Shown here: in pieces, positions 1-9,065 of the stretch
Numbering within the stretch: position 1 is the first letter of the stretch
Layout of the letters: the number at the start of each line of letters is the position of its first letter
DNA from: an uncultured Bryobacterales bacterium
GTDB taxonomy: Bacteria > Acidobacteriota > Terriglobia > Bryobacterales > UBA6623
Reading direction: 5' to 3'
NCBI GenBank assembly: GCA_951813605.1
Contig: OX638379.1
Coordinates: 3,918,062 to 3,982,061 of the forward strand
Length of the DNA stretch: 64,000 nt
Notes under the pieces: model-generated
What the model saw: only the letters and a program-made list of their open reading frames with translations
Database searches by the model: none
What the model was told of the DNA's origin: nothing
Translations under genes and position numbers: made by a program

Positions 1-600
1 AGCGAAGCTGAGGTAATTCCCCGCATAGAGAAGGCAACCTATCAGGCACAGCTGGACGTGGAACGACCAACGCCTGCCTAAGCCGGGATCGCGCAGGTAG
101 CGGGCGACCTGAAGGAGCAACAGCACGGTCGCAAAGACGATCAAGATGTAGTAGCGACCTTGTCGAGCTGCATGAAGGAAATAGATGGAGGCACTGGCGG
201 AAACCGGCAGCGCGTACGGTAGCCAGGCCGGGCCGCCTAGCATCCGACCCAGGCAATACAGCAGCCCCAAGGTCCAGAGCCCGAACAGGGCGAACGGAAG
301 CCTGGCCTGGAAGGTGCCGCCGCCGAGCAGCTTGTGGCCCGCCGCGGCCACATAAATCTGCAGGTAGCTCTGCATCGCGGGCAGGAGCCCGGAGTTGACG
401 TCGTGCCCGTCATCGTCCTGAACGAGCAGCTGGCTAGCCTCGCGGTCGAAGACATAGGGCAAAGCGCTCCCGCTGTCCGCCATCAGGCGGCCCCATACTG
501 CTGTGGTTGCCTCGTCCCGCCATAGGGGGACACCGTCCAGCCGCCAAAAGATCGCCGCCGCGCAGACTAGGAGCGTCGCGATGGCCGGTCCGCGCTTCAT
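1..600 (-). CDS. GT39-type membrane glycosyltransferase, N-terminal part (cut by window edge)
   Basis: The minus strand is open without a stop from an ATG at 600 to the left edge, giving the first 200 residues. A hydrophobic N-terminus is followed by an acidic WRDEA motif near residue 28, the place where GT-C glycosyltransferases (ArnT/PMT, GT39) carry their catalytic aspartate in the first periplasmic loop. Several leucine/alanine-rich membrane segments follow, for example FALFGLWTLGLLY and YYILIVFATVLLLLQ. GT-C enzymes move a sugar from a polyprenyl-phosphate donor to a lipid or protein acceptor on the outer face of the inner membrane. The acceptor cannot be told here. The family call rests on the motif and hydrophobicity alone, and the C-terminal part is missing. 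Confidence 0.6.
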   Translation of the reverse strand, partial: MKRGPAIATLLVCAAAIFWRLDGVPLWRDEATTAVWGRLMADSGSALPYVFDREASQLLVQDDDGHDVNSGLLPAMQSYLQIYVAAAGHKLLGGGTFQARLPFALFGLWTLGLLYCLGRMLGGPAWLPYALPVSASASIYFLHAARQGRYYILIVFATVLLLLQVARYLRDPGLGRRWSFHVQLCLIGCLLYAGNYLSFA

Positions 601-664
601 CTGGCAAGCACTAAGGTCGGTCGCTCAACGGAATCCCGGATCCGCCCTGCCTCCGACAGCGTTC

Positions 665-1474
665 CTATGACGACCAAGTCGTGCGGAACTCTGGAAAAAG
701 CGTCAGGCCGCCACAGGCGAAGAGCGTCTGGCCGGTGATATACGAGGCGTCGTCAGATGCCAGAAACGCGAAAACGGCGGCGATCTCTTCGGAATCGCCT
801 GCGCGCCCCATCGGGATGTGGGATTCCACGACCTTCTTGGCGGCGGGGTCATTGATCCAGCTCATATTGATCGGTGTGACGATCGCGCCAGGGCCAACGG
901 CATTGACTCGAATGCCCCGGTCGGCGTACTCCAGGGCCAAGGTCTTGGTGAGATTCTCCATGCCGCCCTTGGACACGGAATACGGCAGGTACTGGGGCTT
1001 CGGGATGATCTCGTGAACACTCGAGTTGTTGACAATAACGCCCCCGCCAGGTCGTGTTAGGAAGTGCTTGATTGCCTCGCGGCTGCACATGTAGCAGCCG
1101 CGCAGATTCACTCCGAGGATCCGGTCAAAGTCCTGGGTCAAGCTCTCGTCGCTTGGCGCCGGCTTCTGGATGCCGGCGTTATTGATCATCACGTCCAAGC
1201 GACCCCATTCGCCCAACACGGATTCGAACATCCCCTTGACGGATGGCTCGTCCGAAACGTCGGCCTTGTGGATGAAAACGCTGGCGCCGTCAAAGCCGCC
1301 TTCCGCGTGAGCTTGCCGCACTTGCCGGGCAGTGCTGGCACCGCCGGCATCGTTGCGGCTGTAGTTGATTGCGACGCTGGCACCCTCCTGCGCGAAGCGG
1401 ATCGCGATAGCCTCGCCGATGCCGGCCGAAGCGCCTGTTACAAGAACATTCTTGCCAATAAATCGTTGATGCAT
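665..1474 (-). CDS. SDR oxidoreductase, glucose 1-dehydrogenase-like
   Basis: A 269-residue classical short-chain dehydrogenase/reductase. The Rossmann motif TGASAGIG lies at residues 13-20, NNAG at 98-101, and the catalytic set is Ser151/152, Tyr165 and Lys169 (YSVSK). The C-terminal block FACGGLTLFPEFRTTWSS is the ending seen in proteins annotated as glucose 1-dehydrogenase, where the usual DGG is CGG here. Such enzymes oxidise sugars or other secondary alcohols with NAD(P). The true substrate is not predictable. It stands alone, read on the same strand as the truncated glycosyltransferase 64 bases downstream. The start is an ATG and the length is normal for the family. Confidence 0.85.
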   Translation of the reverse strand: MHQRFIGKNVLVTGASAGIGEAIAIRFAQEGASVAINYSRNDAGGASTARQVRQAHAEGGFDGASVFIHKADVSDEPSVKGMFESVLGEWGRLDVMINNAGIQKPAPSDESLTQDFDRILGVNLRGCYMCSREAIKHFLTRPGGGVIVNNSSVHEIIPKPQYLPYSVSKGGMENLTKTLALEYADRGIRVNAVGPGAIVTPINMSWINDPAAKKVVESHIPMGRAGDSEEIAAVFAFLASDDASYITGQTLFACGGLTLFPEFRTTWSS

Positions 1475-2046
1475 ATTGCCTAGCGGGGCAAGCAGGTAAC
1501 ACTTTTCCCCTAGCCTTTCAGATTGTAACCCGCTTCGCTGCCCGCTCGACCGTATTCGAGACGGACGCGGGACCGCGAACTGGCAGGCAACCGCAAGTCA
1601 CCGCAAGAGCCGCCAAGAGGCGAGCGATCGAACCGTCGATTCACCTGGCGTCGGAGTCACGGACGGCTCGTTCCAGCTTGTTCCGCCCGGGAACAGGAAG
1701 GACGAGTTCGATTGCCGGGACATCGAGAGGTCTGCGACGGCGCCCCAAGGCCGTGTGCAGGGGAGATCCCTTGCGCGGCAGGGAGACCGAGCACGGGGCG
1801 GCGGCGATGAATTCACCGGATGCAAGACAAGCGCGTCTCGGAGTGAAGCGCGGCGGTTGATGAAGGTCACGGCCAGCCGCTCTCGCCGAGACGCAATCGC
1901 CCGCGCCGAGTCATGTGCCGGTGACTCGATCGAGCAAGCAACTGCGAGCGGATTCTCTCCGCGTTTCGGAAGCCCGCCCATCCTTGGCGAATTGTCACGA
2001 TCCCGCGGATAGGATGCAACTCGGCGGATTCACCGTCAACCCGTCG
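1475..2046. other. Intergenic, no gene seen
   Basis: About 570 bases between the SDR and the YjbQ gene. Open frames exist on both strands, the longest 127 codons at 1598-1981 on minus. Their translations are Arg/Ser/Pro-rich with no motif, as expected from chance frames in GC-rich DNA. I see no RNA gene or repeat. Confidence 0.5.
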
Positions 2047-2466
2047 CTATTGCCCGATGGCGTGTAAAACGATCGTCCGCCGGTGCGGACGGCGGCGATG
2101 CTCAAACAAGTAGATTCCTTGCCAAGTCCCGAGCGCGAGCCGGCTTCCGATTACAGGTATCGACAAATGAGTCTGGGTCAGGGCTGCCCGGATATGCGCC
2201 GGCATGTCATCCGGTCCTTCCATCGTGTGACGGTAAAGGCGGTTGTCTTCGGGAACCAGCCGCGCGAAGAATTGCTCGAGGTCATAGACGACGTCCGGGT
2301 CGGCGTTCTCTTGGATCGTCAGTGACGCCGAGGTGTGCCGCAAATACACCGTCAGCATGCCAGTGTCAACCGCAAGGCTAGCCACCCAGTCCGAAATTGG
2401 TCTGGTGATTTCTGATAGTCCCTTGCCCTGCGTCCGGATGTTCAGGTTTCGAATGGACTGCTTCAT
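2047..2466 (-). CDS. YjbQ/UPF0047 family protein (secondary thiamine-phosphate synthase type)
   Basis: A 139-residue protein that matches YjbQ over its whole length. The conserved blocks are RHTSASLTIQENAD, a middle EGPDDMPAHIRAALT block with the family histidine, and the C-terminal GTWQGIYLFEHR. Family members have weak thiamine-phosphate synthase activity in vitro, and their physiological role is unsettled. I chose the ATG at 2466, with a GAGG about nine bases upstream, over a GTG three codons earlier. A dedicated thiE lies 7.3 kb away, so this copy need not be the main thiamine enzyme. It is flanked by gaps on both sides and therefore probably monocistronic. Confidence 0.88.
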   Translation of the reverse strand: MKQSIRNLNIRTQGKGLSEITRPISDWVASLAVDTGMLTVYLRHTSASLTIQENADPDVVYDLEQFFARLVPEDNRLYRHTMEGPDDMPAHIRAALTQTHLSIPVIGSRLALGTWQGIYLFEHRRRPHRRTIVLHAIGQ

Positions 2467-2639
2467 CTGAGACACCTCACAATTCTCTCTCTGGCCACTG
2501 CAGGTATCCGAGACGAGGGTTGGGCGGCAGCCAACACGCTAGCAGGTTTCGCCCATTTAACAGGCCCGAGTGCGGCCGCTTTCGAGCGCTTGGCGCACGT
2601 GACTAAATCCCCAGAGACCCTGCGTGCCACTCCTCAACT

Positions 2640-3208
2640 TGGGGAGAGCATGAGCTCGCCGGGGTCGGCCGGCAAGCGCAGCATCTGATCGACAATCGCG
2701 ATCGGCGGTCGGTTCGCGCCCCGGCCGAGATGGGACAGTGCGGTTGCGTTTCTAGCCCCAACCCAGCAAACGCCAGGACAAGCGTCTCAAGTTCCAAGTC
2801 ACACTCCAATTCCTTGGCGTAGTAGCCGCATGGGAGATACGATTGCTTTCCCGCGAGGTTTTCGAAGTCGAAGAGCGCCCCCAACTGCGACTGGGCTATG
2901 CCGCTATCGAGGATTCTCTCTGCTGCTTGATCGGAAGCAATGCCGGGCCTCTCGAGCACCGTCGCGAGCACGGGGCAGCTACCGGGCTAAGACAGGAATT
3001 GCAGACAAGAATCCCGTCCCGCCTTCTTCGATCTGAGCGGGGCCCATCCAGGCACTAGCCGATCACCGATTCCTTCTGCATCGACCGTAGCCGGGCTCCG
3101 GCGGTGAGTTAGCACCGTTGCAACACCGCCCGCGACAGGGATATGCGCTCGGATCCGCTTTCTTCGCATGCGTTCCGAAAGAACTTCAAGGGCTTCCAGA
3201 ATCTTCAT
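2640..3208 (-). pseudogene. Decayed nucleotidyltransferase-like gene (DUF6036/AbiEii-type)
   Basis: The frame reading down from 3208 starts MKILEALEVLSERMRRKRI and continues with AHIPVAGGVATVLTHRRS. This resembles the N-terminus of small nucleotidyltransferases of the DUF6036/AbiEii type, which read roughly ...VVGGAAM.LA...R.T.DVDA. The usual DVDA is eroded to VDAEG. The frame stops at 2987. Coding-like sequence then resumes in other frames (the YYAKELECDLELETLVL block around 2820-2760, then AIVDQMLRLPADPGELML around 2700-2640), so several frameshifts are needed to rebuild one protein. The family call is from memory of the pattern and is tentative. Neighbouring DNA up to lpxB also lacks genes, so this is a decaying region. 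Confidence 0.3.
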
Positions 3209-3969
3209 CCGGTCCAGGCCTCCAGACACGCTTCTCCGCTCCCCGGGCGTCCAGTTCCATCGGATCCGGCAAAGCTCGGTGTCAAATGGACGCCGCCGGG
3301 GCGGACAGCAGCGAGTGCGTCGCAACTACCGGATTCCTCGAAATCACCCAAGGGTGGTCGAGGGATCGCTTCGGCTCTGCTGTCCAAGCCGGTATCGGCA
3401 GATTATGCAGGCGCGATATGTGTTTCGCCACTGCAGCAAGCAGGAGACACCCCATCGCGTGTCCGCCAGCGGCGCTGCATCCCGCAGCGCGCAAATCTGC
3501 TCTGCGCGCGATGCGAGTCTTCGGGTGCCACCTGTATCACGCAGCTTTGGTCCGCGAGCCGAAAACTGCATCCCAGAATCGCCCTCAGCGTACATGCATG
3601 AATACTATGCACTCAGGGAAATCGGGTTCCTGGTAGCACGCTGCGAGCGGGCCGGCGTCTAATGCCGCATCGGGGTACAATCACTTATCACCAACGGGTC
3701 ACGCAATGCAATCGATGGCAGGCCTGGGCGGCAATCGCCACGGGCGCGCCGCAAGATTATTCGAGGCGGTGACGGGATCATCGGAAACTTCGACACCGAA
3801 TCCGCCCAAAGAAAGTGTCCGGTAGGTTCGGGAACTTGCGGATTGCTGCCCAGCGCGAGACCGATGCCGCTATTTTGCGGCAGCAAACTGCGATGCCGGT
3901 AACCGAGTGGGCCGCGAACCCAGTCGATTCACTCTCAACCTGTACTCGTGGAGCCTAGGGCGTGACCGC
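3209..3969. other. Intergenic before lpxB, no gene seen
   Basis: About 760 bases. Overlapping open frames of up to 172 codons occur on both strands (for example 3118-3636 plus), but all have chance-like Arg/Ser/Pro composition and no motif. The in-frame extension upstream of the lpxB ATG (3907-3969) is unlikely to be translated because the conserved LpxB N-terminus begins at 3970. Confidence 0.45.
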
Positions 3970-5127
3970 ATGAATATCCTAGTCTCCGCTGGCGAGGCCT
4001 CCGGTGATCGATACGCAGCAGGGGTGGTTTCCGCTTTGAAACGAACACTGCCAGGAGCCCGGTTTTTCGGATGCGGAGGCCCTCGCATGAGAGAAGCGGG
4101 AGTGCAGGCAGTGGTACGCACGGAAGATCTCGCAGTAGTCGGCCTGTTCGAGGTCATGCGCCACGTTCCCCGAATCCACGGCTTGTTCCGGAGGCTGGCG
4201 GGCATGGCGAGCGAAGCGCGTCCGGATCTGGCGATCCTGACGGACGCCCCTGATTTCAATCTGAGGCTCGCAGCACGGTTGCGCCGCTTGGGGGTACCGA
4301 TCGTCTACTACGTTGCCCCGCAAGTCTGGGCCTGGCGGCACTGGCGGATCGGGAAGATCCGAAGGCTGGTGGACCAGCTGCTGGTGATATTCCCGTTCGA
4401 GGAAGACTACTTTGCGCAGCGAGGCGTCGAAGCTTCATTCGTGGGGCACCCGCTGAGCGACTTGGCGCGAGTCGCGACCGGAAGGGGAGAGTTCTTTCGA
4501 CGGCACTCCCTGGATTCCTCCAAGGAATTGGTCGCCTTGCTCCCCGGCAGCAGGCAAGGGGAATCGCTCCGGCACCTTCCTGCGCTGCAGGACGCTACAG
4601 CGAGATTGGCGGCAGAGGGAGTGCAGCAGATCGTCCTGGCGGCATCGGCCACAACCGGCAAGGGATTCTTCCAGGCTCATTGGAAGGGGCCCGCGATTCG
4701 GATTCTGGAAGGCCAGCCCCAGGACTGCATGGGGCACGCCGACGTGGCGCTGGTTGCCAGCGGCAGCGCGACGGTCGAGACCGCTATTCTCGGCACGCCC
4801 ATGGTGACCTTCTACAAACTCGCCTGGCCGAGCTACCAGGTCGCGCGCTTGCTGGTCGACACACCGTTTTACAGCATGGTCAACCTGCTGGCCGGCAAGC
4901 CTGTTATCTCGGAGTGCATGCAAAAGGAATGCAAAGGTGCGAAACTTGCAAGCGAGGTACTACGTCTGCTTCGTAAGGAGACCGAACGATGCCAAATGAT
5001 CGAGGAGCTGGCCCGAGTGCGCACGATGCTGCAAGCGGAGGTTCCGGCCGCGGAGCGAGCCGCCAGCGCTATCTGCAAGCGGTTCGCACTGGGCGACATC
5101 CAGAACTGTACGCAGCGATCGCCCTGA
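3970..5127 (+). CDS. lpxB: Lipid-A-disaccharide synthase
   Basis: A 385-residue GT19 enzyme. It condenses UDP-2,3-diacylglucosamine with lipid X to form the lipid A disaccharide at the inner-membrane surface. Landmarks are the N-terminal MNILVSAGEASGDRY, CGGPRM, the IVYYVAPQVWAW block, the VGHPL block, LLPGSRQGE, and the C-terminal GSATVETAILGTPMV donor-site region. I start at the ATG at 3970, which places the family motif at the N-terminus; an upstream GTG in frame at 3907 would add 21 unrelated residues. The gene overlaps the next reading frame by about 139 bases if that one starts at its ATG. Presence of lpxB, with a heptosyltransferase at 33-34 kb, means the cell makes LPS. Confidence 0.95.
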   Translation: MNILVSAGEASGDRYAAGVVSALKRTLPGARFFGCGGPRMREAGVQAVVRTEDLAVVGLFEVMRHVPRIHGLFRRLAGMASEARPDLAILTDAPDFNLRLAARLRRLGVPIVYYVAPQVWAWRHWRIGKIRRLVDQLLVIFPFEEDYFAQRGVEASFVGHPLSDLARVATGRGEFFRRHSLDSSKELVALLPGSRQGESLRHLPALQDATARLAAEGVQQIVLAASATTGKGFFQAHWKGPAIRILEGQPQDCMGHADVALVASGSATVETAILGTPMVTFYKLAWPSYQVARLLVDTPFYSMVNLLAGKPVISECMQKECKGAKLASEVLRLLRKETERCQMIEELARVRTMLQAEVPAAERAASAICKRFALGDIQNCTQRSP

Positions 5128-7085
5128 TCCTGTTGTCGGGCGCATCTGATGCGCCTCTGTTCGGCCAAGTCTCGGAGACTGCGCCGCTTATTGATGTTCA
5201 GCATTACACTATCGAAGCTGCGGTGAACCTCGACGCCCAGCTGATCGAGGCCACTGCAGAAGTGCACTTCATCCCTCGCGACCCCGCCGACAACGCCGTC
5301 TTCGAACTGCACAACGCGCTGCATGTAGACGCCGCGGAGACCGAAGGGGGAAGCACTTTGAACGCGATTCGCTACCGGCAGGACTCGACGATCCACGTGA
5401 GCTTCCCCGACACTCTGCCGGTGGGCAAGCCACAGGCAATTCGGTTCCGCTACGGCGGCCGCTTGATCGGCTACGAGGACTCCCCAGCCGAAGGCTACAG
5501 CTTGGCGGAAATCACAGCCGACCGCGCGGTCCTGCTGTATGCCGGACGCTGGTTTCCGGTCAACGGGCATGGCGCGGATCGCTTCACTTCCGACATCCGG
5601 ATCACCGTTCGCGACGGCATGAAGGTGCTCGGCAGCGGCGTGGGGAGCCGGTCCGAAGCCCTGGAAGGGATCCAGCACCGGTTCGAATTCGGCTATCCGT
5701 CGTTCCCGGGCTCAATCGCCATCGTTCGCGACGAACCGCCGGTTCAAGTCAGCAGCGGCAGCGCTTCCGGCTCTGTCTACATGCCGACTGCATCCGAAGA
5801 CCTGGCGCTGGCCTACGCCGAGGCGGCTGCAGAAATGGTCGAGTTCTTCTCCGACCTATACGGGGCACCCTACTCGAAATCCCTCGCGATCGTTGAAATG
5901 GGCGAATACGCCCCTAACGGCTACTGGGCTCCGGGCATGGTCTTCCTGAGCCCTTACGGTCGTCGGGAGACACTCAACCGCCGGCTGCTCGGCAAGCTCG
6001 TCGCGAACCAGTGGTGGGGGTCACTTGTCGGCGCGGGCAATCGAAACCACCTATGGCTAGTCGACGGCTTGGCGGAGTACTCCGCCCTGCTCGAGATCGA
6101 GGAGTCGGAAGGCGAGGAGACGTTCGTTAACTCTTTAAGGGACACTCGTATCGAGGCTCTGACGTTCGACCAGGTTCCGCTGCGCGAGTCCAGCCGCGTC
6201 ACCGACTTCTCGCCCCAAATGAACGCATTGACGTCCTCGAGGGGCGCCATGGTCTTGCACATGCTGCGCTGGCGCGTCGGTGACGAAGAGTTTTTCGGAA
6301 CCTTGCGCGAGCTGGTGGGCGGCCATACGTGGGGCACGCTCACGACCGATCGCTTCCGCGAGCTGTTCGAGGACACCACCGGCAAGGACCTCGACGGGTT
6401 CTTCCTGCAGTGGACCGAGTCCAACCTCACGCCGGAATTCAAGCAGGAATACACGATCTACCGCTTGGGCGGGAACGAGGGGTTCCGAGTGATTGGCAAG
6501 ATCAATCAGGACATGGACACGTTCAGCATGCCGGTGGAGCTGAAGGTCGAGACCGAGGGCGAGCCGGAGTTCCATGTGGTCGAGGTCGCGGGAAATGCCT
6601 CCGACTTCACGCTCGAGACATTCGGCAAGCCGCGGGAGGTGGTCTTGGACCCGAACCACCGCATCCTGCGCCTGGACGACGACACGCGGGTCAGTGTGGC
6701 GATCCGGCGAGGCGAGCAGCTTGTCGAACTCGGCTACTACCAAGAAGCGTTGATCGAGTACCAGCAGGCCTTGGACATCAACCGCTTCAGTTCGCTGGCG
6801 CACTACCGAACCGGCGAAGTGTTCTTCCTCCAGAGCAACTTCCAGTCCGCCGCCAACGAGTTCCGCGAGGCGCTGAACGGCGACCAGGATCCGTCCTGGG
6901 TCGAAGTTTGGTCCCACATCAGCTTGGGCAAGATCTTCGACATCACGGGCCAGCGCGAGCGCGCGGTGAACGAGTACCAACTGGCCGTCCGGACGCGGGA
7001 CAACACGCAGAACGCCCAGGACGAGGCAAGCAAGTACCTAGCCAGCCCGTACCGTCGGGCCCGACCCAAGGAACGCACCTACTGA
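4989..7085 (+). CDS. Catalytically degenerate M1-like peptidase with C-terminal TPR region
   Basis: A 698-residue protein with a hydrophobic export segment at about residues 40-60, a beta-rich M1 N-domain, an M1-like central domain and a TPR-like tail (about 575-690, for example LGYYQEALIEYQQALDINR). M1 aminopeptidases need HEXXH plus a Glu 18 residues on. Here the aligned stretch is KLVAN-QWWG (336-344) and the distal position is Asp359 in WLVDGLAEY. Both zinc histidines and the catalytic Glu are gone while the QWWG and WL.(E/D)G..EY scaffold remains. The GAMEN motif is also absent (EMGEYAPNG region). It is thus probably a non-hydrolytic envelope protein. The only ATG/GTG upstream of the export segment is at 4989, inside lpxB, which suggests translational coupling; the exact start is uncertain. 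Confidence 0.8.
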   Translation: MPNDRGAGPSAHDAASGGSGRGASRQRYLQAVRTGRHPELYAAIALILLSGASDAPLFGQVSETAPLIDVQHYTIEAAVNLDAQLIEATAEVHFIPRDPADNAVFELHNALHVDAAETEGGSTLNAIRYRQDSTIHVSFPDTLPVGKPQAIRFRYGGRLIGYEDSPAEGYSLAEITADRAVLLYAGRWFPVNGHGADRFTSDIRITVRDGMKVLGSGVGSRSEALEGIQHRFEFGYPSFPGSIAIVRDEPPVQVSSGSASGSVYMPTASEDLALAYAEAAAEMVEFFSDLYGAPYSKSLAIVEMGEYAPNGYWAPGMVFLSPYGRRETLNRRLLGKLVANQWWGSLVGAGNRNHLWLVDGLAEYSALLEIEESEGEETFVNSLRDTRIEALTFDQVPLRESSRVTDFSPQMNALTSSRGAMVLHMLRWRVGDEEFFGTLRELVGGHTWGTLTTDRFRELFEDTTGKDLDGFFLQWTESNLTPEFKQEYTIYRLGGNEGFRVIGKINQDMDTFSMPVELKVETEGEPEFHVVEVAGNASDFTLETFGKPREVVLDPNHRILRLDDDTRVSVAIRRGEQLVELGYYQEALIEYQQALDINRFSSLAHYRTGEVFFLQSNFQSAANEFREALNGDQDPSWVEVWSHISLGKIFDITGQRERAVNEYQLAVRTRDNTQNAQDEASKYLASPYRRARPKERTY

Positions 7086-7119
7086 ACCAAGGAGCCGCGG
7101 ATCCCCGCGACGATCAAGC

Positions 7120-8580
7120 TCAGTACTTGGGCACGCCGGGGTCGACCTCGTCGCTCCAGCGCAGAATGCCGCCAGCCAGGTTCGTCACGCGGCTGAAGCC
7201 CATCTCCTTGAGCAGGCGCTGGGCCTTCCCGCTACGGAAGCCGCTCTTGCAGTGAACAACGATGTCCGCTGTCGAGTCGAGCTCGTGGACGTGCTGCGGA
7301 AGCGTGCCGAGAGGAATCAGGGTCGTGCCCGGAATCTTGGCAATCTCGAACTCGTGCGGCTCGCGCACATCCAGCACGAATACGTCCTCCCCGGCGTCCA
7401 GCCGCGACTTCAAGCCGGCCGGAGTGATTTCCGGAAGCTTCTCCTGGGCTGCCTCCTGCGCTGCCTGCTGAGGGATGCCGCAGAACTGCTGGTAGTCGAT
7501 CAGCTCCGTGACGGTCGGATTGTCGCCGCAGACCGGGCACTCCGGATTACGGCGGAGCCTCAGCTCCCGGAAGCGCATGTTCAGGGCATCGTAAAGCAGC
7601 AGCCGCCCGCTCAGCGAATCGCCCTTGCCCAGAACGATCTTGACGGCTTCCGTCGCCTGGATGCTCCCGATGACTGCCGGCAGGATGCCGAGCACCCCGC
7701 CCTCCGCGCAACTGGGAACCAAGCCCGGCGGAGGCGGCTCGGGATACAGGCAGCGATAGCAAGGGCCCCCCTGATGGTGGAATACCGTCGCCTGGCCCTC
7801 GAAGCGGAAGATCGAGCCGTAGGCATTGGGCTTGCCGAGCAGCACGCAAGCGTCGTTCACGAGGTAGCGCGTCGGGAAGTTGTCCGTCCCGTCCACGATG
7901 ACGTCGTAGTCGGCGAGGATCTCCAGCGCGTTCTCGCTGTTCAGCGCCGTCTCAAACTTGTCGACTACGAGGCGGGGATTGATGTCCTGCATCGTCTCGG
8001 CCGCCGAGTCGATCTTGGGCCGGCCGACGTCCTTTGACCCGTGAATCACCTGGCGCTGCAGGTTCGTCTCGTCGACCACATCGAAGTCGACGATCCCGAT
8101 CCGGCCGACTCCCGCCGCGGCTAGGTACAGGCCCAGAGGGGCGCCCAGGCCTCCGGTCCCAACCATCAGGATCTTGGCTCCCTTCAGCTTCCTCTGGCCC
8201 TCGAGGCCGACCTCGGGCAGGATTAAGTGACGGCTGTAGCGCAGGATCTCCTCCCTGGACAGCTGCGGCAGCGTGTCGGCGCCGGCCTGAACCGGAGGGG
8301 CGGCGGTTGCGCCGCCAGCGATCGAAGGCACGATCGTGATCGTGCTTGCTGCCTGCAGCGGCGTCTCCTCCCGGTCTAGGTAGCGGATGTCGTCGTCGTC
8401 CACGTAGACGTTTACGAAGCTGCGCAGGCGACCTTGCTCGGTGAAGAGGTTGCGCTCTATCTGGGGATGCGCGCCCACCAGCTGCGAAAGCGCTTCGCCC
8501 ACCGTCGCGGCATTGACTTCGACGGTATCGTGACCCGCGGCAAACTGACGCAGGGGTGTTGGAATAAGGATCGTCGCCAT
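7120..8580 (-). CDS. MoaD/ThiS ubiquitin-like, ThiF/MoeB E1-like and rhodanese three-domain fusion
   Basis: A 486-residue sulfur-transfer fusion. Residues 1-90 form a ubiquitin-like MoaD/ThiS domain ending in Gly89-Gly90. Residues 110-350 form an E1-type adenylyltransferase with GTGGLG at 141-146, zinc CxxC pairs at 274/277 and 348/351, and CAEGGVLG at 291-298. Residues 385-486 form a rhodanese domain with active Cys444 in HCKSGFRS. E1-like MoeB/ThiF adenylates the terminal Gly of the Ubl, and rhodanese supplies persulfide sulfur for molybdopterin, thiamine or cysteine synthesis. The diglycine is internal here and would need cleavage to be used. The ATG at 8580 has AGGAAGG just upstream; a 60-codon in-frame extension is ignored. 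It is convergent with the M1-like gene. Confidence 0.9.
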   Translation of the reverse strand: MATILIPTPLRQFAAGHDTVEVNAATVGEALSQLVGAHPQIERNLFTEQGRLRSFVNVYVDDDDIRYLDREETPLQAASTITIVPSIAGGATAAPPVQAGADTLPQLSREEILRYSRHLILPEVGLEGQRKLKGAKILMVGTGGLGAPLGLYLAAAGVGRIGIVDFDVVDETNLQRQVIHGSKDVGRPKIDSAAETMQDINPRLVVDKFETALNSENALEILADYDVIVDGTDNFPTRYLVNDACVLLGKPNAYGSIFRFEGQATVFHHQGGPCYRCLYPEPPPPGLVPSCAEGGVLGILPAVIGSIQATEAVKIVLGKGDSLSGRLLLYDALNMRFRELRLRRNPECPVCGDNPTVTELIDYQQFCGIPQQAAQEAAQEKLPEITPAGLKSRLDAGEDVFVLDVREPHEFEIAKIPGTTLIPLGTLPQHVHELDSTADIVVHCKSGFRSGKAQRLLKEMGFSRVTNLAGGILRWSDEVDPGVPKY

Positions 8581-9065
8581 GCTTGCTTCCTTCCTGATGC
8601 TATCAATCACCCCATTCCCTGTCAACGTACTAGGGATTCGATCCCTGGGGAGGGATGCAAGGCCGTGAGAGAGTCGACGGGGAGGTTCGATTGCTGCAGG
8701 AAAACACCGCTTCCGGGGCCCGCTCGGCGGATCCGGCCGGTGCCGGAGCCGGGCTTCCATCTGATTGCGATCATGCGTGACGGATCGAATTCCGTGCTAT
8801 CGTGCCGCCAAGCGGCTGCTCGCTGGATTCCCTTCGAGGAGGCGAGATGCCGACTTGCCTCGGCGGTTCCCCCTAGGTCTGATGACTGCTCGGGCTGGCC
8901 GCCTAGGAGAGCTTGCCAGCGCTCCGCGAACGAGCTTCCCCTCGGGTGCCCTGTCGCGCCCGAGCTGACGTGTCTCGCCAAGCCAGCGGCCAAGCCAATT
9001 CGCTTCGCTGAACGCTCGCGAGAAGTTGCCATGACTCCTCGACGGTCAAACGCGGAGGTCCGAGC
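8581..9065. other. Intergenic, divergent promoter space, no gene seen
   Basis: About 485 bases between the divergently read fusion gene and the YdeI gene. A 450-codon minus frame (8622-9974) crosses it but is antisense to YdeI and thiE territory and has no motif, so it is a GC-rich chance frame. The region presumably carries promoters for both neighbours; I cannot assign boxes. Confidence 0.45.
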
